The notes under the pieces are model-generated. The model saw only the letters and a list, made by a program, of their open reading frames with translations. It did no database searches and had not been told where the DNA came from. Shown piece after piece: positions 55,263 to 64,000 of a DNA stretch of 64,000 nt. The stretch's first letter is position 1, and each line of letters begins with the position of its first letter. Source of the stretch: Coptis chinensis (taxonomy: Eukaryota; Streptophyta; Magnoliopsida; Ranunculales; Ranunculaceae); contig CM027379.1 of the NCBI GenBank assembly GCA_015680905.1, positions 97,887,001-97,951,000 of the forward strand, written 5' to 3'. Made by a program: the position numbers and the translations under genes.

Positions 55263-55870
55263 GACCGCAGTTTTCTATAGGAGATTTATTCAAGATTTCT
55301 CAAAGGTTGCTTCGACCTTTAACCAATCTCCTCGCTTAAAGATGCCGTTTTTATTTCAGTTTCAATTGCAAACAAGCCTTTGAAATTTTAAAAATGCATT
55401 AACTACGCCCCATAATTCAACCACCGATTGGTCTAAACCTTTTGAATTAATATGTGGCGACTATGCTATTGCTATTGAGCTAGAGGATCTAGGGCAACGC
55501 CGAAGATAAGCCGATTGTCATTTACTATCGCGAGTAAAACCCTTAATGCAGCTCAACGTAACTATACCACCACCGATAAAGAGTTTCGCCGTTGTATATG
55601 CTTTGGATAAGTTTCGTCCTTACCTAGTGGGTTCTCCAACTATTGTCTACACCGACCATGCGGCGCCGTTATCTATTAGCGAAAAAGATGCAAAACAAAG
55701 GTTGATCCGATGGATTCTCCTTTTGCAAGAGTTTACTCTAGAAATTAGAGATAAAAAGGTTGCGAAAATGTGGTTCGCGGACCATTTATCATGACTTGTC
55801 GATGATGTTGATAATGATACGAAACCTATCGTGATTCTTTTCGGATGAACACTTGTACTCTATTTTTTAG
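55263..55870 (+). pseudogene. RNase H of the Athila-like element
   Basis: The connection domain is scattered in several frames (FYRRFIQDFSKVAS near 55275). From 55546 the frame reads SFAVVYALDKFRPYLVGS, IVYTDHAAPLS and RLIRWILLLQEFTLEIRDKK, then ADHLS and a stop, as in the end of gypsy RNase H. The core upstream of ALDKF is badly decayed. Confidence 0.85.
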
Positions 55871-57170
55871 TCTCCTTGGTACGCTGACATAGTAAGTTAC
55901 TTAGTTACCGAAGAAGTCCCTTCATCTTGGTCTCGTAATGACCGGAAAAAGTTCTTATCCACTGTGAAATTTTATTTCTGGGATGATCCCTACCTCTTCA
56001 AGTATTGTTCCGACCAACTAATCCGCCGTTGCATCCCCGATTGGGAACATAATGATGTGTTATCCTTCTGTCATGAACAATCTTGTGGTGGTCATTTTAG
56101 TGGTAAGAAAACTGCGGCCAAGGTCCTACAATGTGGATTCTATTGGCCAACACTATTTAAAGATGCACATGAACATTGCAAAGCATGCAATCGCAACCAG
56201 CAGCTAGGACGCATTACTCAACGCAATATGATGCCCTTAAATCCCATTTTAATTGTGGAAATCTTTGATGTATGGGGCATCGACTTCATGGGTCCATTTC
56301 CAAATTCACATGGCTTCCTATACATAATAGTAGCGATTTGACTCGTGTCAAAATGGATTGAGGCATTGGCATGTCGTGCTAACGATCATAAAACGGTCGT
56401 TTTGTTCGTAAAAGAAAATATTTTCTCTCGATTTGGTGTTCCAAAAGCTATAATTAGTGATGGGGGGAAAACATTTCTGCAATAAAATTTTTGAATAATT
56501 AGTAAAGAAATACGGAGTCACGCACAAAGTGGCAACTCAGTATCATCCTTAAACCAGTGGTCAAGTAGAAGTCTCTAATAGAGAGATCAAATCCATTTTG
56601 GAAAAAACTGTCAATCCATCTAGAAAAGACTGGTCTCTACGATTATTTGATGCCTTGTGGGCATACAGAACAGCTTTTAAGACACCTATAGGGATGTCTC
56701 CTTATCGCCTCGTTTTTGGAAAACCTTGTCATCTGCCAGTTGAACTTGAGCACCGTGCTCTATGGACCATCAAAAGCCTCAATTATAATACTAACGCGGC
56801 AGGCGCAAAGAGAAAATTGCAGTTAAATAAGCTTGAGGAAATTCGGAGTGATGCCTATGATCTCTCGAAATCCTATAAAGCCAACATGAAAAGAGTGCAT
56901 GACAAGCACATATTGAGAAAAGAATTCAAAGTGGGTCAAAAAGTTTTGTTGTACAAATCAAGATTACACATTTTTCCAGGAAAATTAAAGACTAGATGGT
57001 CTGGTCCTTTCACCGTCTCTGCTGTCACCCCTTACGGGGCTATTTCTTTGAAAAACGTAAATGATGACAGCGAATTTCAAGTAAATGGCCAACGCCTTAA
57101 ACATTATCATGAGTTGCGCTCTCCAGATGTCGAAGAGACTCTTCTCAATGACCCAGTCTACATAGACTAA
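55871..57170 (+). pseudogene. integrase of the Athila-like element
   Basis: The first frame (55964-56341) has the zinc-binding H-H-C-C part (HEQSCGGHFSGKKTAAKVL, GFYWPTLFKDAHEHCKACN) and WGIDFMGPFPNSHG with the first catalytic Asp. After a stop at 56340, ISDGG (second Asp) appears near 56455 with a stop and frameshift close by, and [10 protein letters not shown] (Glu) near 56580. From 56598 a 190-codon frame covers the C-terminus: [40 protein letters not shown], then [11 protein letters not shown] and [12 protein letters not shown], ending NDPVYID. The D-D-E set is therefore present but not in one frame. No chromodomain is seen, in line with Athila. Confidence 0.92.
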
Positions 57171-57180
57171 TAGATTCGAT

Positions 57181-57221
57181 GGTGTACTTCTTTCCATGTG
57201 TTTAAACAGAGAAAGTACGCC
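57181..57221 (+). promoter_or_regulatory. conserved hairpin after pol (Athila-like copy)
   Basis: GGTGTACTT pairs with AAGTACGCC (9 bp, one G/T pair) across 23 nt, starting 10 nt after the integrase stop. The partner element has the same hairpin at 38756-38794 with paired base changes. CCGGGCCCTC and a pyrimidine tract follow. Confidence 0.7.
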
Positions 57222-57332
57222 ATTTGGATAGCCGGGCCCTCTTCTATTTTCTTTTCTTTAAATCCCTAGAGTGTGTGGTTGCAAGCGCCGGAACCATAGT
57301 CCACAAAAACTCTACTTCAGAACTGAGTATAA

Positions 57333-57536
57333 ATGTCTTCTGATAATCAAGCAAACGTGCCACTTGGAAAACAATGGGTACCAAAAATTTCAACTCCTTC
57401 TTTCTCCTCCCTTTTCTATTCTCTTCCTCGCGAACTCCAACTCATCATTTGGTCCAAATCTCACCCATCTCGAATAGGTAATGGTCGTAGTACTTTTGCT
57501 TTCGAAAAGCGGCGAAAAGGATGGGGTGGTGTATGA
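57333..57536 (+). CDS. small ORF with conserved start, 67 codons
   Basis: Starts MSSDNQANVPLGKQ and contains LPRELQLIIWSKSHP. The 90 bp before the ATG, including GGTTGCAAGCGCCGGA and TTCAGAACTGAGTATA, are conserved with the non-autonomous element, where the same ATG opens MASDIG. The conserved run stops within a few codons of the ATG. It may be the start of a longer 3' ORF now broken by frameshift (a minus frame 57390-57671 is probably its shadow). No family recognised. Confidence 0.4.
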   Translation: MSSDNQANVPLGKQWVPKISTPSFSSLFYSLPRELQLIIWSKSHPSRIGNGRSTFAFEKRRKGWGGV

Positions 57537-57671
57537 ACTGTCAAACTCCTTTCTGTCCAGGTCTTGATCTTCTATCCGAGATGAGCCGGTATAAGGTATA
57601 TTATTGTCTGACACCAGCTCAGCAGGATAAACTTCGTCGTCGTCCCGTTGCTCCCACAGGTTGGGATTCAT

Positions 57672-58424
57672 CTTAAGGATCTGACATTAAAAGACTCACA
57701 TTCGTCTTGAGGATCTGACGTTAAAAGACTCACATTCGTCTTGAGGATCTGATGTAAAACGACTCAACATGTATATACTCATTTTTCCTTTAGCACCAAG
57801 CATGGTGCCCAAAGAAAGTCGTGACATGCAACATCGAACATTTCCTAGTTCGTACGGGCAATGGATTCCACCAGGCCAACCCCGATCGGTTTTCTATGTG
57901 ACTGTATCAAGGGGCGGTTTGAGGCTATACCATATGTACTAAGGGTAATATTATTACTATACCATTGCACATTGGTCAGGGATGGTACCGTCCTGAACCC
58001 TAGGCCCCATTACATAAAGGTTAAGCCACAGTCTGGCTGGATTGGGTTCGCCCCAGAGCCGACATGAAAGTTGCCTGAGTTAAGCTGTTGTGATGTGTTG
58101 TTTTATTTGGATTTCCGGTGTTGTTGACACGTTCCTTTCGTCTTGTACATTTGTATATAAAAGTGCAAATAAATAAAAATAAAATAAAATAAATAAAAAA
58201 TAAAAAATAAAAATAAAATAAAAATAATTGAGTTTGAATGTGATTATGTCATATTCCAGTGGATGGAATTTTTAATGCCGATCGTTTTGATATCTTATTG
58301 GTTCAATTTGGAGTTAAACCGAATCGAAATTCCAAGTTTGAAATTTCGGAACAATTCGGGACATAAGGGGAATTTCTGGAAATCATTTGGGCTTGGGCAA
58401 AAATATTGGACCTAACCCAAAATA
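57672..58424 (+). other. non-coding, includes short direct repeat
   Basis: ACATTCGTCTTGAGGATCTG recurs at about 30-bp spacing between 57665 and 57755 (three diverged units). A-rich tract at 58165-58230. No convincing gene. Confidence 0.6.
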
Positions 58425-58471
58425 ATGGATTCCTACTATATTAGTTGTCCCTTGATGCATTGGGCCTACTC

Positions 58472-58543
58472 TCCAACGGTCAGAACCAAACGGACTGATT
58501 CCAACGGTCAGATGCCCAACGGTCAGAAATCAAGTTATAAATA
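58472..58543 (+). promoter_or_regulatory. candidate internal promoter: three MSA-type motifs and TATA box
   Basis: TCCAACGGTC (58472-58481), TCCAACGGTC (58500-58509) and CCCAACGGTC (58515-58524) all fit YCYAACGGYY, the plant mitosis-specific activator bound by MYB3R factors in G2/M genes. TATAAATA follows at 58536-58543, then a pyrimidine-rich leader (CCTTTTCCACTTTCACTC) and an ATG at 58614. Spacing and order are those of a compact plant promoter. Function is inferred from motifs only. Confidence 0.55.
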
Positions 58544-58613
58544 CAACTCTCCTTTTCCACTTTCACTCATTCCCTTCTCTCCCTCTTCACAAATTCTCAA
58601 TTTCTTGAACATA

Positions 58614-58733
58614 ATGAATCAAATAGAGCGATGGGAAAAGGAGCAATGCGAATGGGCTATCACAATATTCGTGATAACAGTGTTTATCATTATTCTCTTG
58701 TCACTCATGCATAACATGATCCAGAACATCTAG
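58614..58733 (+). CDS. 39-residue single-span membrane ORF
   Basis: Begins MNQIERWEKEQCEW, a short charged segment, then ITIFVITVFIIILLSLM, a clear membrane span, and a short tail MIQNI. A longer in-frame ATG at 58425 exists, but the TATA box and leader lie between the two, so I prefer 58614. It stands downstream of pol in the Athila-like element, where plant gypsy elements may carry env-like genes. The single span at the C-terminus would fit either a tail-anchored microprotein or the last piece of a lost env-like protein. No family recognised. Confidence 0.45.
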   Translation: MNQIERWEKEQCEWAITIFVITVFIIILLSLMHNMIQNI

Positions 58734-58739
58734 ATCTAT

Positions 58740-59279
58740 GTAACCGTCTCTTTTTCTGATTTTCAATTTGTATATTAGTATGGTGTGTTAAATAATTCTG
58801 ACATATTTGTACGGGTTACGTATTAAATGGAGAAGTTCCGTATTAAATATTTGTGTATATTAGTTGTCTTTTCCTCTCTAAAAAAAATAAATAAATAATA
58901 ATAAGTAAATAAATAAACAAACCATAACAAAGAAAGGCCATCCAAAACTCACCAAAATAATTAATGGATACACATGGTGTTCAGAGAAAATCGGCACGCT
59001 TCAAGGTGCGCGATAACACTTGTCACACATGCAGCTTCGATTATTCTATCCATATTCTATTATTGAAGTTATGATCATCATTTCTGAAATTACGTGTAAG
59101 TCTAACTACCCCAATGAAACTTTCCTCCGTATTTTCTAACATTAAACCATCTCACTAATTGTATTTGGATATCTGACATGACAAAGACTTCTTTCGTGGA
59201 TCCCCTATGATGTTGTTCATAATCACATGGGTCATTAACTACACTTGGACTCCAGATTGGTACGGACTCATAGATTGGC
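58740..59279 (+). other. non-coding spacer
   Basis: Contains an AAATAAATAAATAAT-rich stretch (58880-58918) that could act as a poly-A region for the preceding small ORF. No gene seen. Confidence 0.55.
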
Positions 59280-59286
59280 TATAAAT
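59280..59286 (+). promoter_or_regulatory. TATA box before the second 3' ORF
   Basis: TATAAAT 69 bp upstream of the ATG at 59349, followed by a pyrimidine-rich leader. Same arrangement as 58536-58614. Confidence 0.45.
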
Positions 59287-59348
59287 CTCTTCTTTTTCAA
59301 CCATTCTTATTCAAACAATTTTCCTATCCTTCCCTCGCAATACTACCA

Positions 59349-60371
59349 ATGGATCAACCACGAAAAATAACGGCAGAGAAAGACTACCTGAAAACTTTCG
59401 AAGATGGTCGGTTTCTCCTTATTTTGACACCGAAATCATCGTCGTGATGGGCGCCTCTTCTATATCATTCAAGAAATGTTATTCCCGAAATTGGTTTTGA
59501 TGTTCTACCAATTTAGCGGATCTGAAAATGGAAAATTCTACTTCAATGCCTATGGACAACGTTCGAATTGACTAAGGAAATGATCTCCGACATACTTCAA
59601 ATCCCAAAGAATACCTGGGGTCCCTTTTTCAAGAGTCATCATTTGATTCCGCCAAAACTTTACTACGAGCTACCGTATCTCATGACGAAAGTCGGAAATA
59701 CACATCACATTGTTCTTCAACGCTCTTTTGAAACGAGATCAACGTGTTGTGCTCCAATCGGGTTGGGACACAATGTGGTAGGTACATCACACCAATCAGA
59801 AGTCACAAAGCCTCAACTTCACCTACTTTGGATTTTGCAGACTCAAAGAGATGACTTTTGTCTAATCCAACATCTCTGGAACGTAATCACCAAGAAAACA
59901 AGAAGGTCAGCACCCCTACCCACTTTAGTAACGCAGATTATGATGCGTTGGGATTATCCAGTAATTTCTCCAGAGACACCCCTTCAAAGAGCACAAATAA
60001 AAGTACTCCAAACAGATTACTCCGTTGGTTTTTGGACTCCTGATACTCTGATAGAGGAACAGAACGACCCAAGCTCAAATTCTGACCATTTATTTGATGA
60101 AAATGCCATGCTGAACATTATTAATCCCATGGAAGGCATTAAATTTCTTCATCAGGGTTTGAGGGAACTACACGCTCGTCAGAATATCATCATCACAACT
60201 CTTCAGGATTTCCAAGATCGTCAAGCAACGCATGATGTTGAACAGGAGGAGATCTTGGAAAATCATTCTCAGTCCTTGCAAAATCACACTCTCCTAATGG
60301 AAAATCAAACTGTCCTCTCCCGACCAAGGGGACATTCGGATCTGACTTCGGCCAACAAATGGAAGAATTAA
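59349..60371 (+). pseudogene. 3' ORF of the Athila-like element (plant retrotransposon ORF1/env-like type)
   Basis: The ATG at 59349 opens MDQPRKITAEKDYLKTF, which soon breaks. From 59568 the frame is open for 267 codons: MISDILQIPKNTWGPFF, then HLLWILQTQRDDF, RAQIKVLQTDYSVGFWTPDT and a C-terminal coiled coil (HQGLRELHARQNIIITTLQD through ENHSQSLQNHTLLMENQ). The LTKEMISDILQIP region resembles the domain of unknown function found in Athila 3' ORFs and related plant retrotransposon proteins. Its role is not known. Two frameshifts in the first 70 codons disable it. Confidence 0.6.
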
Positions 60372-60662
60372 ACAGTCTGGTGCACGATATGCGCCTCCAA
60401 GATCAAATTAACAATCCATAATTTTCTAATATTACTAAGTCAATAAATAAATAATCGTATATGTTATTACATTTTTCGTTGTATTATGAATTTTGTCTTA
60501 CCTTTGTGTCTTCTTTTGTATGAAATGCTTAATAAGATTGTCATCATTTACGTTGTGACTAATATAATTTAACATGTGCTTACAGGAGGGTCTATTCTCT
60601 TACATACTCATTTATCCATCCAGTTTGCCTTTGTCGTTTCCTATTTCTTTACTTCATCCACT

Positions 60663-61641
60663 ATGGCGTCTTCATCAATTGCATCTTCATCAAACATGGT
60701 ACCTCCCAAACTCATTCCTGAGCAATCCTTTTAGTCTATGATGGATTCCAATACCTATGGCCATCTCTTCCCTGACTACATTACAAACATCGGATGGTCT
60801 TCCCTAATTCTTCAACCTGACCAAACTTATTCTCCGAGTTTGGCTGCATACTTTTATGCTAATATGGAAGACACACCAGCATTCAACCATGCGCATGGTT
60901 TCTACTTAGACGGGTTCACAATCCAAGTTGGTGACACACCTCATATTTTTTCTGAACAACAACTTGCACTAACTTTGGATCTTCCATTTCAAGAACCTGT
61001 TGCATCATGGCATTACATCTATCATAATTCTTACCGTGCCTTTCAGTGGCAAGCGTTTCGTGAAACTTATGGTGATGGTCTTGAGATTAAACGAGAAGGA
61101 AATGGCCATGTGGCATGGCGTGACGTCACCATTCCCTTAGCAAGCATGACCATGAACATGGGGACTGCGATGTTATTTGTATTCCTGAACATTATGGGAG
61201 ATTGACATTTTTCTAGTGCCAATGAGGCTGCTTGCGTTGTATTCGGTGCCCTAGCTCAAGGTCATACATTATTTAACATCATAGGTTGTGTTATCTCCAA
61301 CCTAAAACGAGCTCGCACTTTTCAGGATCAGTATATACTTTTACCGGTCATCGCTTGCCAAATCATGAAGACACATTTCCCACAGTTTGCAGCTACTTTT
61401 CATGACTGGGTCAAGGTAGATTCTATGTGCCCAAAGCAAAAGCGTAATCATTCGCTCATTGAGGTTTAGGCAATGGAAGCGTCCAGCTCGGTACCTGAGG
61501 CATGTTCGTTGTTACCCGAAGGATGAAAATATGAAGACACATTTGAGGAAAGCTGGAAACGAAGAATGGGCGAAATTTGGCAAACTATTATCTTTTGGTA
61601 GCGATGCTAAGGAAATGCATTTCCTTCAAGAGGATGCTTAA
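60663..61641 (+). pseudogene. third 3' ORF of the Athila-like element (Athila ORF1-like)
   Basis: The ATG at 60663 starts MASSSIASSSNMVPPKL, with an in-frame TAG at about 60732. It is then open to 61205 (NIGWSSLILQPDQTYSPSLA, AAYFYANMEDTPAF, HIFSEQQLALTLDL). After a TGA it continues in frame (ANEAACVVFGALAQGH, ILLPVIACQIMKTHFPQF) to 61469, and shifts frame into MRFRQWKRPARYLRHVR to 61641. The pattern of G-W, a Y-P-like LA-YFYAN and a closing hydrophobic alpha-helical part is that of the plant-retrotransposon/Athila ORF family. Three lesions are needed to read it through. Confidence 0.65.
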
Positions 61642-61984
61642 CTTCACATCCTCATTGGATGGTAAACTTGGGTTTGCCATTGTACATATATCTAGCTAAA
61701 CCCTATGTTTGGTGTGCTATTGTTTTTCATGTTTAGGTATGCTATTGTTTTTATTTAGGTGGTGCTATGTTTAGTATGCTATTGAGCATTTTCTTGTTCT
61801 TTCTGAATAATATATTATGTTCTCCAACCTTTCGTTCCGACAATCTAGCCCTAATTTTGCTCCGCGGTTCTCGGTACTTTCTCTCTTTAATTATTGATAC
61901 TTCGAGGACTAAGCATCATTCATTTGGGGGTGCTTTAACCCTCAGAGCAAATATTAGGCAAATTGCAACTTTCAGTATATAGTT
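61642..61984 (+). other. non-coding, repeated GGTGTGCTATTGTTTTT words
   Basis: Short imperfect repeats of ATGTTTGGTGTGCTATTG-type text (61705-61790). No gene. Confidence 0.5.
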
Positions 61985-64000
61985 TTTATTTCATGTTAAT
62001 AATTGTACTTAGTGAAAAAGTCTTGTTTCCTTTTCAATGATGAAAATTGTCTAGAAATCTCATATTAGTATCCTAATTAGGATTTGTTTTTAAGAAACTT
62101 AAGATAATATGTATGCAATAGTTTATACATCTTTTCATGAACATTCATGTATCGAAAGTATCATTTATTGTACATAGCGGTAAGTTTTGGAACCAACGGT
62201 TAGTTACTTAAACTATAAATCCTGGAGAATCTAACCAAAAACCTTGACATGAGTGATTTGTGTGTGATGACCGCGAGGGAGTAGTTTTCCGATTAGAAAA
62301 ATCACGATCTACTTACTTGATCACCACCCAACCCTAGGCGAGAATTTAGGCCATCTTTGGATCAACATAGCTAAAAATTCTTACCTGTACAAATTTTACC
62401 GCTAGTCACTCCAATCAACCTTTCATCAAACCTTTCACTTTCACCAAAAAAATCCTTACCCATCTATTAAACCAAATAAAAGAACTTACCTAAGTGATGA
62501 GTATGAAAATAGGATGAAATGTGGAAAGAATAAAGAGAAAGACTTGTCCCAAATAAAAGTCAGCTTATTTGCTTCAGAAAGAGAAATAGAATCATGTTCT
62601 TAAGCCGGTTAAAAAACCATTAGAACTTAAGAACAAGGTTGGAAAACTTCGCTTAGAAGAAGGAAAGAAAACAAAGATTTCTCTAGTGTAAATATATGAA
62701 GACCCTATTCTCTCATACTCGTAAATTTTAATTATCCATTTCCATTTTCTTGCACACTATCACCTAAGCCCCACAATACCTAATAAAGACCTCTAGCTCA
62801 ATTAGGAGTAGGGTGGTGTGATAATAAGTAATAGACGTGATTGATCGACATCGGCTCCTCTGACTGTCCTTGAAATGTGAGGAAACGTGTGCCCACTGCA
62901 CACTAAGGGTGTAAAATGGGTCGGGACGGGCTGGCCCAGCCCCCTTATGCTATGAGGGTCGGGCCTGTGAGGGCCAACACTTGAATTATACAGCCCTTGC
63001 CCTCACCTTAGCCCCTTTAGAAAACGTGGGCGGGCCTCGGGGCGAAGTCTATGGGCGGCCGTATAAACTTGTCAATTATTCAAAACTCTTGAATACAACT
63101 TGTTTAGACTTCATTAACATATTTGGTTTTTATCAGATTTCATTAACTAATTAACATATTCATTACAAAAATTCTTGAAAACCTATCAAACTTCATTAAC
63201 ATATACAATAGAATATATAAATATATTATATAGGATAGAGATATATCCATATAATACAGCTGTATCCTATAGAATATATTCACATATTCTAACAATATAT
63301 TCATTACAAGAGAGAGAACCTCCATCAAGGACATTATACGTACAACTAAGGGTATTATACGTAATTTTGTTTAGAAAATCTAAATATCAATGAGGGCCTT
63401 AATACGGGCTTTGTGAGGGGCTTTAGAGGGTTTCCAGGGGCAGGGGTCACTCATGTTTTCCATATCTAGGCCACTTACCCTCCCTCAAAACATGAGGGTC
63501 GGGCCAGATACCCTCCTCAAATTGCATCTTGGGCTTAAATTTGAGGGCTTTTTTGTCCGTGGGTCGGGTGGGTCGGGGGCCGAGGGCTTGAGGGCCGTTT
63601 TACACCCCTATTGCACAATCGGAGTTAACAAAACCTGAGTGGAAAATTTTTGAGTGAAATTGTGTTTTGACACATACCGTGAGAACCCATTTAGGTACAC
63701 TCTCCAAAGGATTCAAAACAACTCGCTAGTACATTTCAATGAAAAGTTCACCGCATGCATGATCATATGTAGATGTTTTAATTATTGAATACATATTAAC
63801 TTGAGTTTCAAAGAAATCAATCCTCGTTCCTCGCTAAGGAGATGTATGGATATCCGAGATTAATTTAGGAAACGAAGTTTACATCACCGAAGTCGTCAGA
63901 AGTATAAATGAAGTTTGTGAATATCTTCTCCTGAAAACTCTCATGAGGCTATAACTTCGTCCCACTAGGGAATTCCTAGTGGTTTAAGGCCTTGTTGCAT
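61985..64000 (+). other. 3' UTR shared with the non-autonomous element
   Basis: Matches the reverse complement of 38360-37020 throughout (for example TCTTTTCATGAACATTCATG and GGCCTTGTTGCAT at the end), apart from the MITE at 62904-63610. Conservation of a long non-coding 3' region in both elements suggests shared cis-signals for RNA processing or reverse transcription. Confidence 0.85.
62904..63610. mobile_element. hAT-type MITE, 707 bp
   Basis: The ends TAAGGGTGTAAAATGGG and, read inward from the right, TAGGGGTGTAAAACGGC are inverted repeats of hAT style. Flanks CTGCACAC and TTGCACAA fit an 8-bp duplication with two changes. The matching region of the partner element (near 37400) has the uninterrupted site. 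Inside the ends it is rich in GGGTCGGG. No transposase. Confidence 0.85.

Larger units (their letters stand above)
48283..64000 (+). mobile_element. Athila-like Ty3/gypsy element, decayed, runs off the window
   Basis: Order on plus: candidate 5' LTR, primer-binding site (49814), long leader, gag (51721), protease (53650), RT, RNase H, integrase (to 57170), then several 3' ORFs and a 2-kb 3' UTR. By comparison with the 35339-43130 element, the 3' LTR should begin about 130 bp past 64000. Every pol domain carries stops or frameshifts. Extra ORFs after integrase, a TGGCGTC-type primer site and a DLGAS protease fit the Athila lineage. A hAT-type MITE interrupts the 3' UTR. Confidence 0.88.

Noticed and set aside
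48283-64000. integrated pararetrovirus (EPRV)
   Set aside because: Integrase, LTR-end primer site and an Athila-like ORF order identify an LTR retrotransposon; no movement-protein or coat-protein motif of a pararetrovirus is seen.

Overview
The window is repeat-dominated, AT-rich nuclear DNA of a flowering plant, most likely a dicot. The captured gene pieces (NAC, ER-type HSP90, sorbitol dehydrogenase, RBM48) and plant transposon families (Tat-like and Athila-like Ty3/gypsy, Helitron, PIF/Harbinger, CACTA, hAT) support this. I see no gene that is clearly a working host gene. Almost every recognisable coding stretch is a transposon protein or a broken exon copied from a host gene.

Layout. 1-10313: decayed host-gene pieces (NAC exon on minus, HSP90 exon on plus) and a non-LTR reverse transcriptase remnant (7742-9300, minus). 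10314-28960: one 18.6-kb Tat-like gypsy insertion on plus, with 465-bp LTRs and a perfect 5-bp target duplication (TGAAG). It carries an 87-bp satellite of 16 units in exact register (12802-14193) and later insertions: a Helitron (15550-20015, minus), a truncated Tat-like element on minus (20430-23882) and a PIF/Harbinger element (24494-27974, TAA duplication). 28961-33248: exons 1-3 of a sorbitol dehydrogenase and an RBM48 exon on plus, ending at a Helitron-type terminus (hairpin + CTAG|T). 33292-33522: a LINE RNase H scrap. 33709-46855: two inverted copies of a ~745-bp TIR element. The right copy is split by a 7.8-kb non-autonomous gypsy element (35339-43130, minus) and by a CACTA element (43368-46662) that carries exons of an unnamed plant membrane-protein gene. 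About 48283 to beyond 64000: a decayed Athila-like gypsy element on plus (gag, protease, RT, RNase H, integrase, then extra 3' ORFs), interrupted by a hAT-type MITE (62904-63610). The window ends roughly 130 bp short of where its 3' LTR should begin.

How the parts relate. The non-autonomous element on minus and the Athila-like element on plus share their 3' UTR, a leader segment, the LTR layout and a block just after the main ORF, so they look like a non-autonomous/autonomous pair. That shared block begins with a hairpin whose stem differs between the two elements by paired (compensatory) changes. Further downstream, the Athila-like element has three matches to the plant mitosis-specific activator (MSA) motif stacked above a TATA box and a 39-residue single-span membrane ORF. 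These two observations, together with the retrotransposon-embedded satellite, are the most unusual things I can see. All boundaries and identities were read by eye without alignment software.
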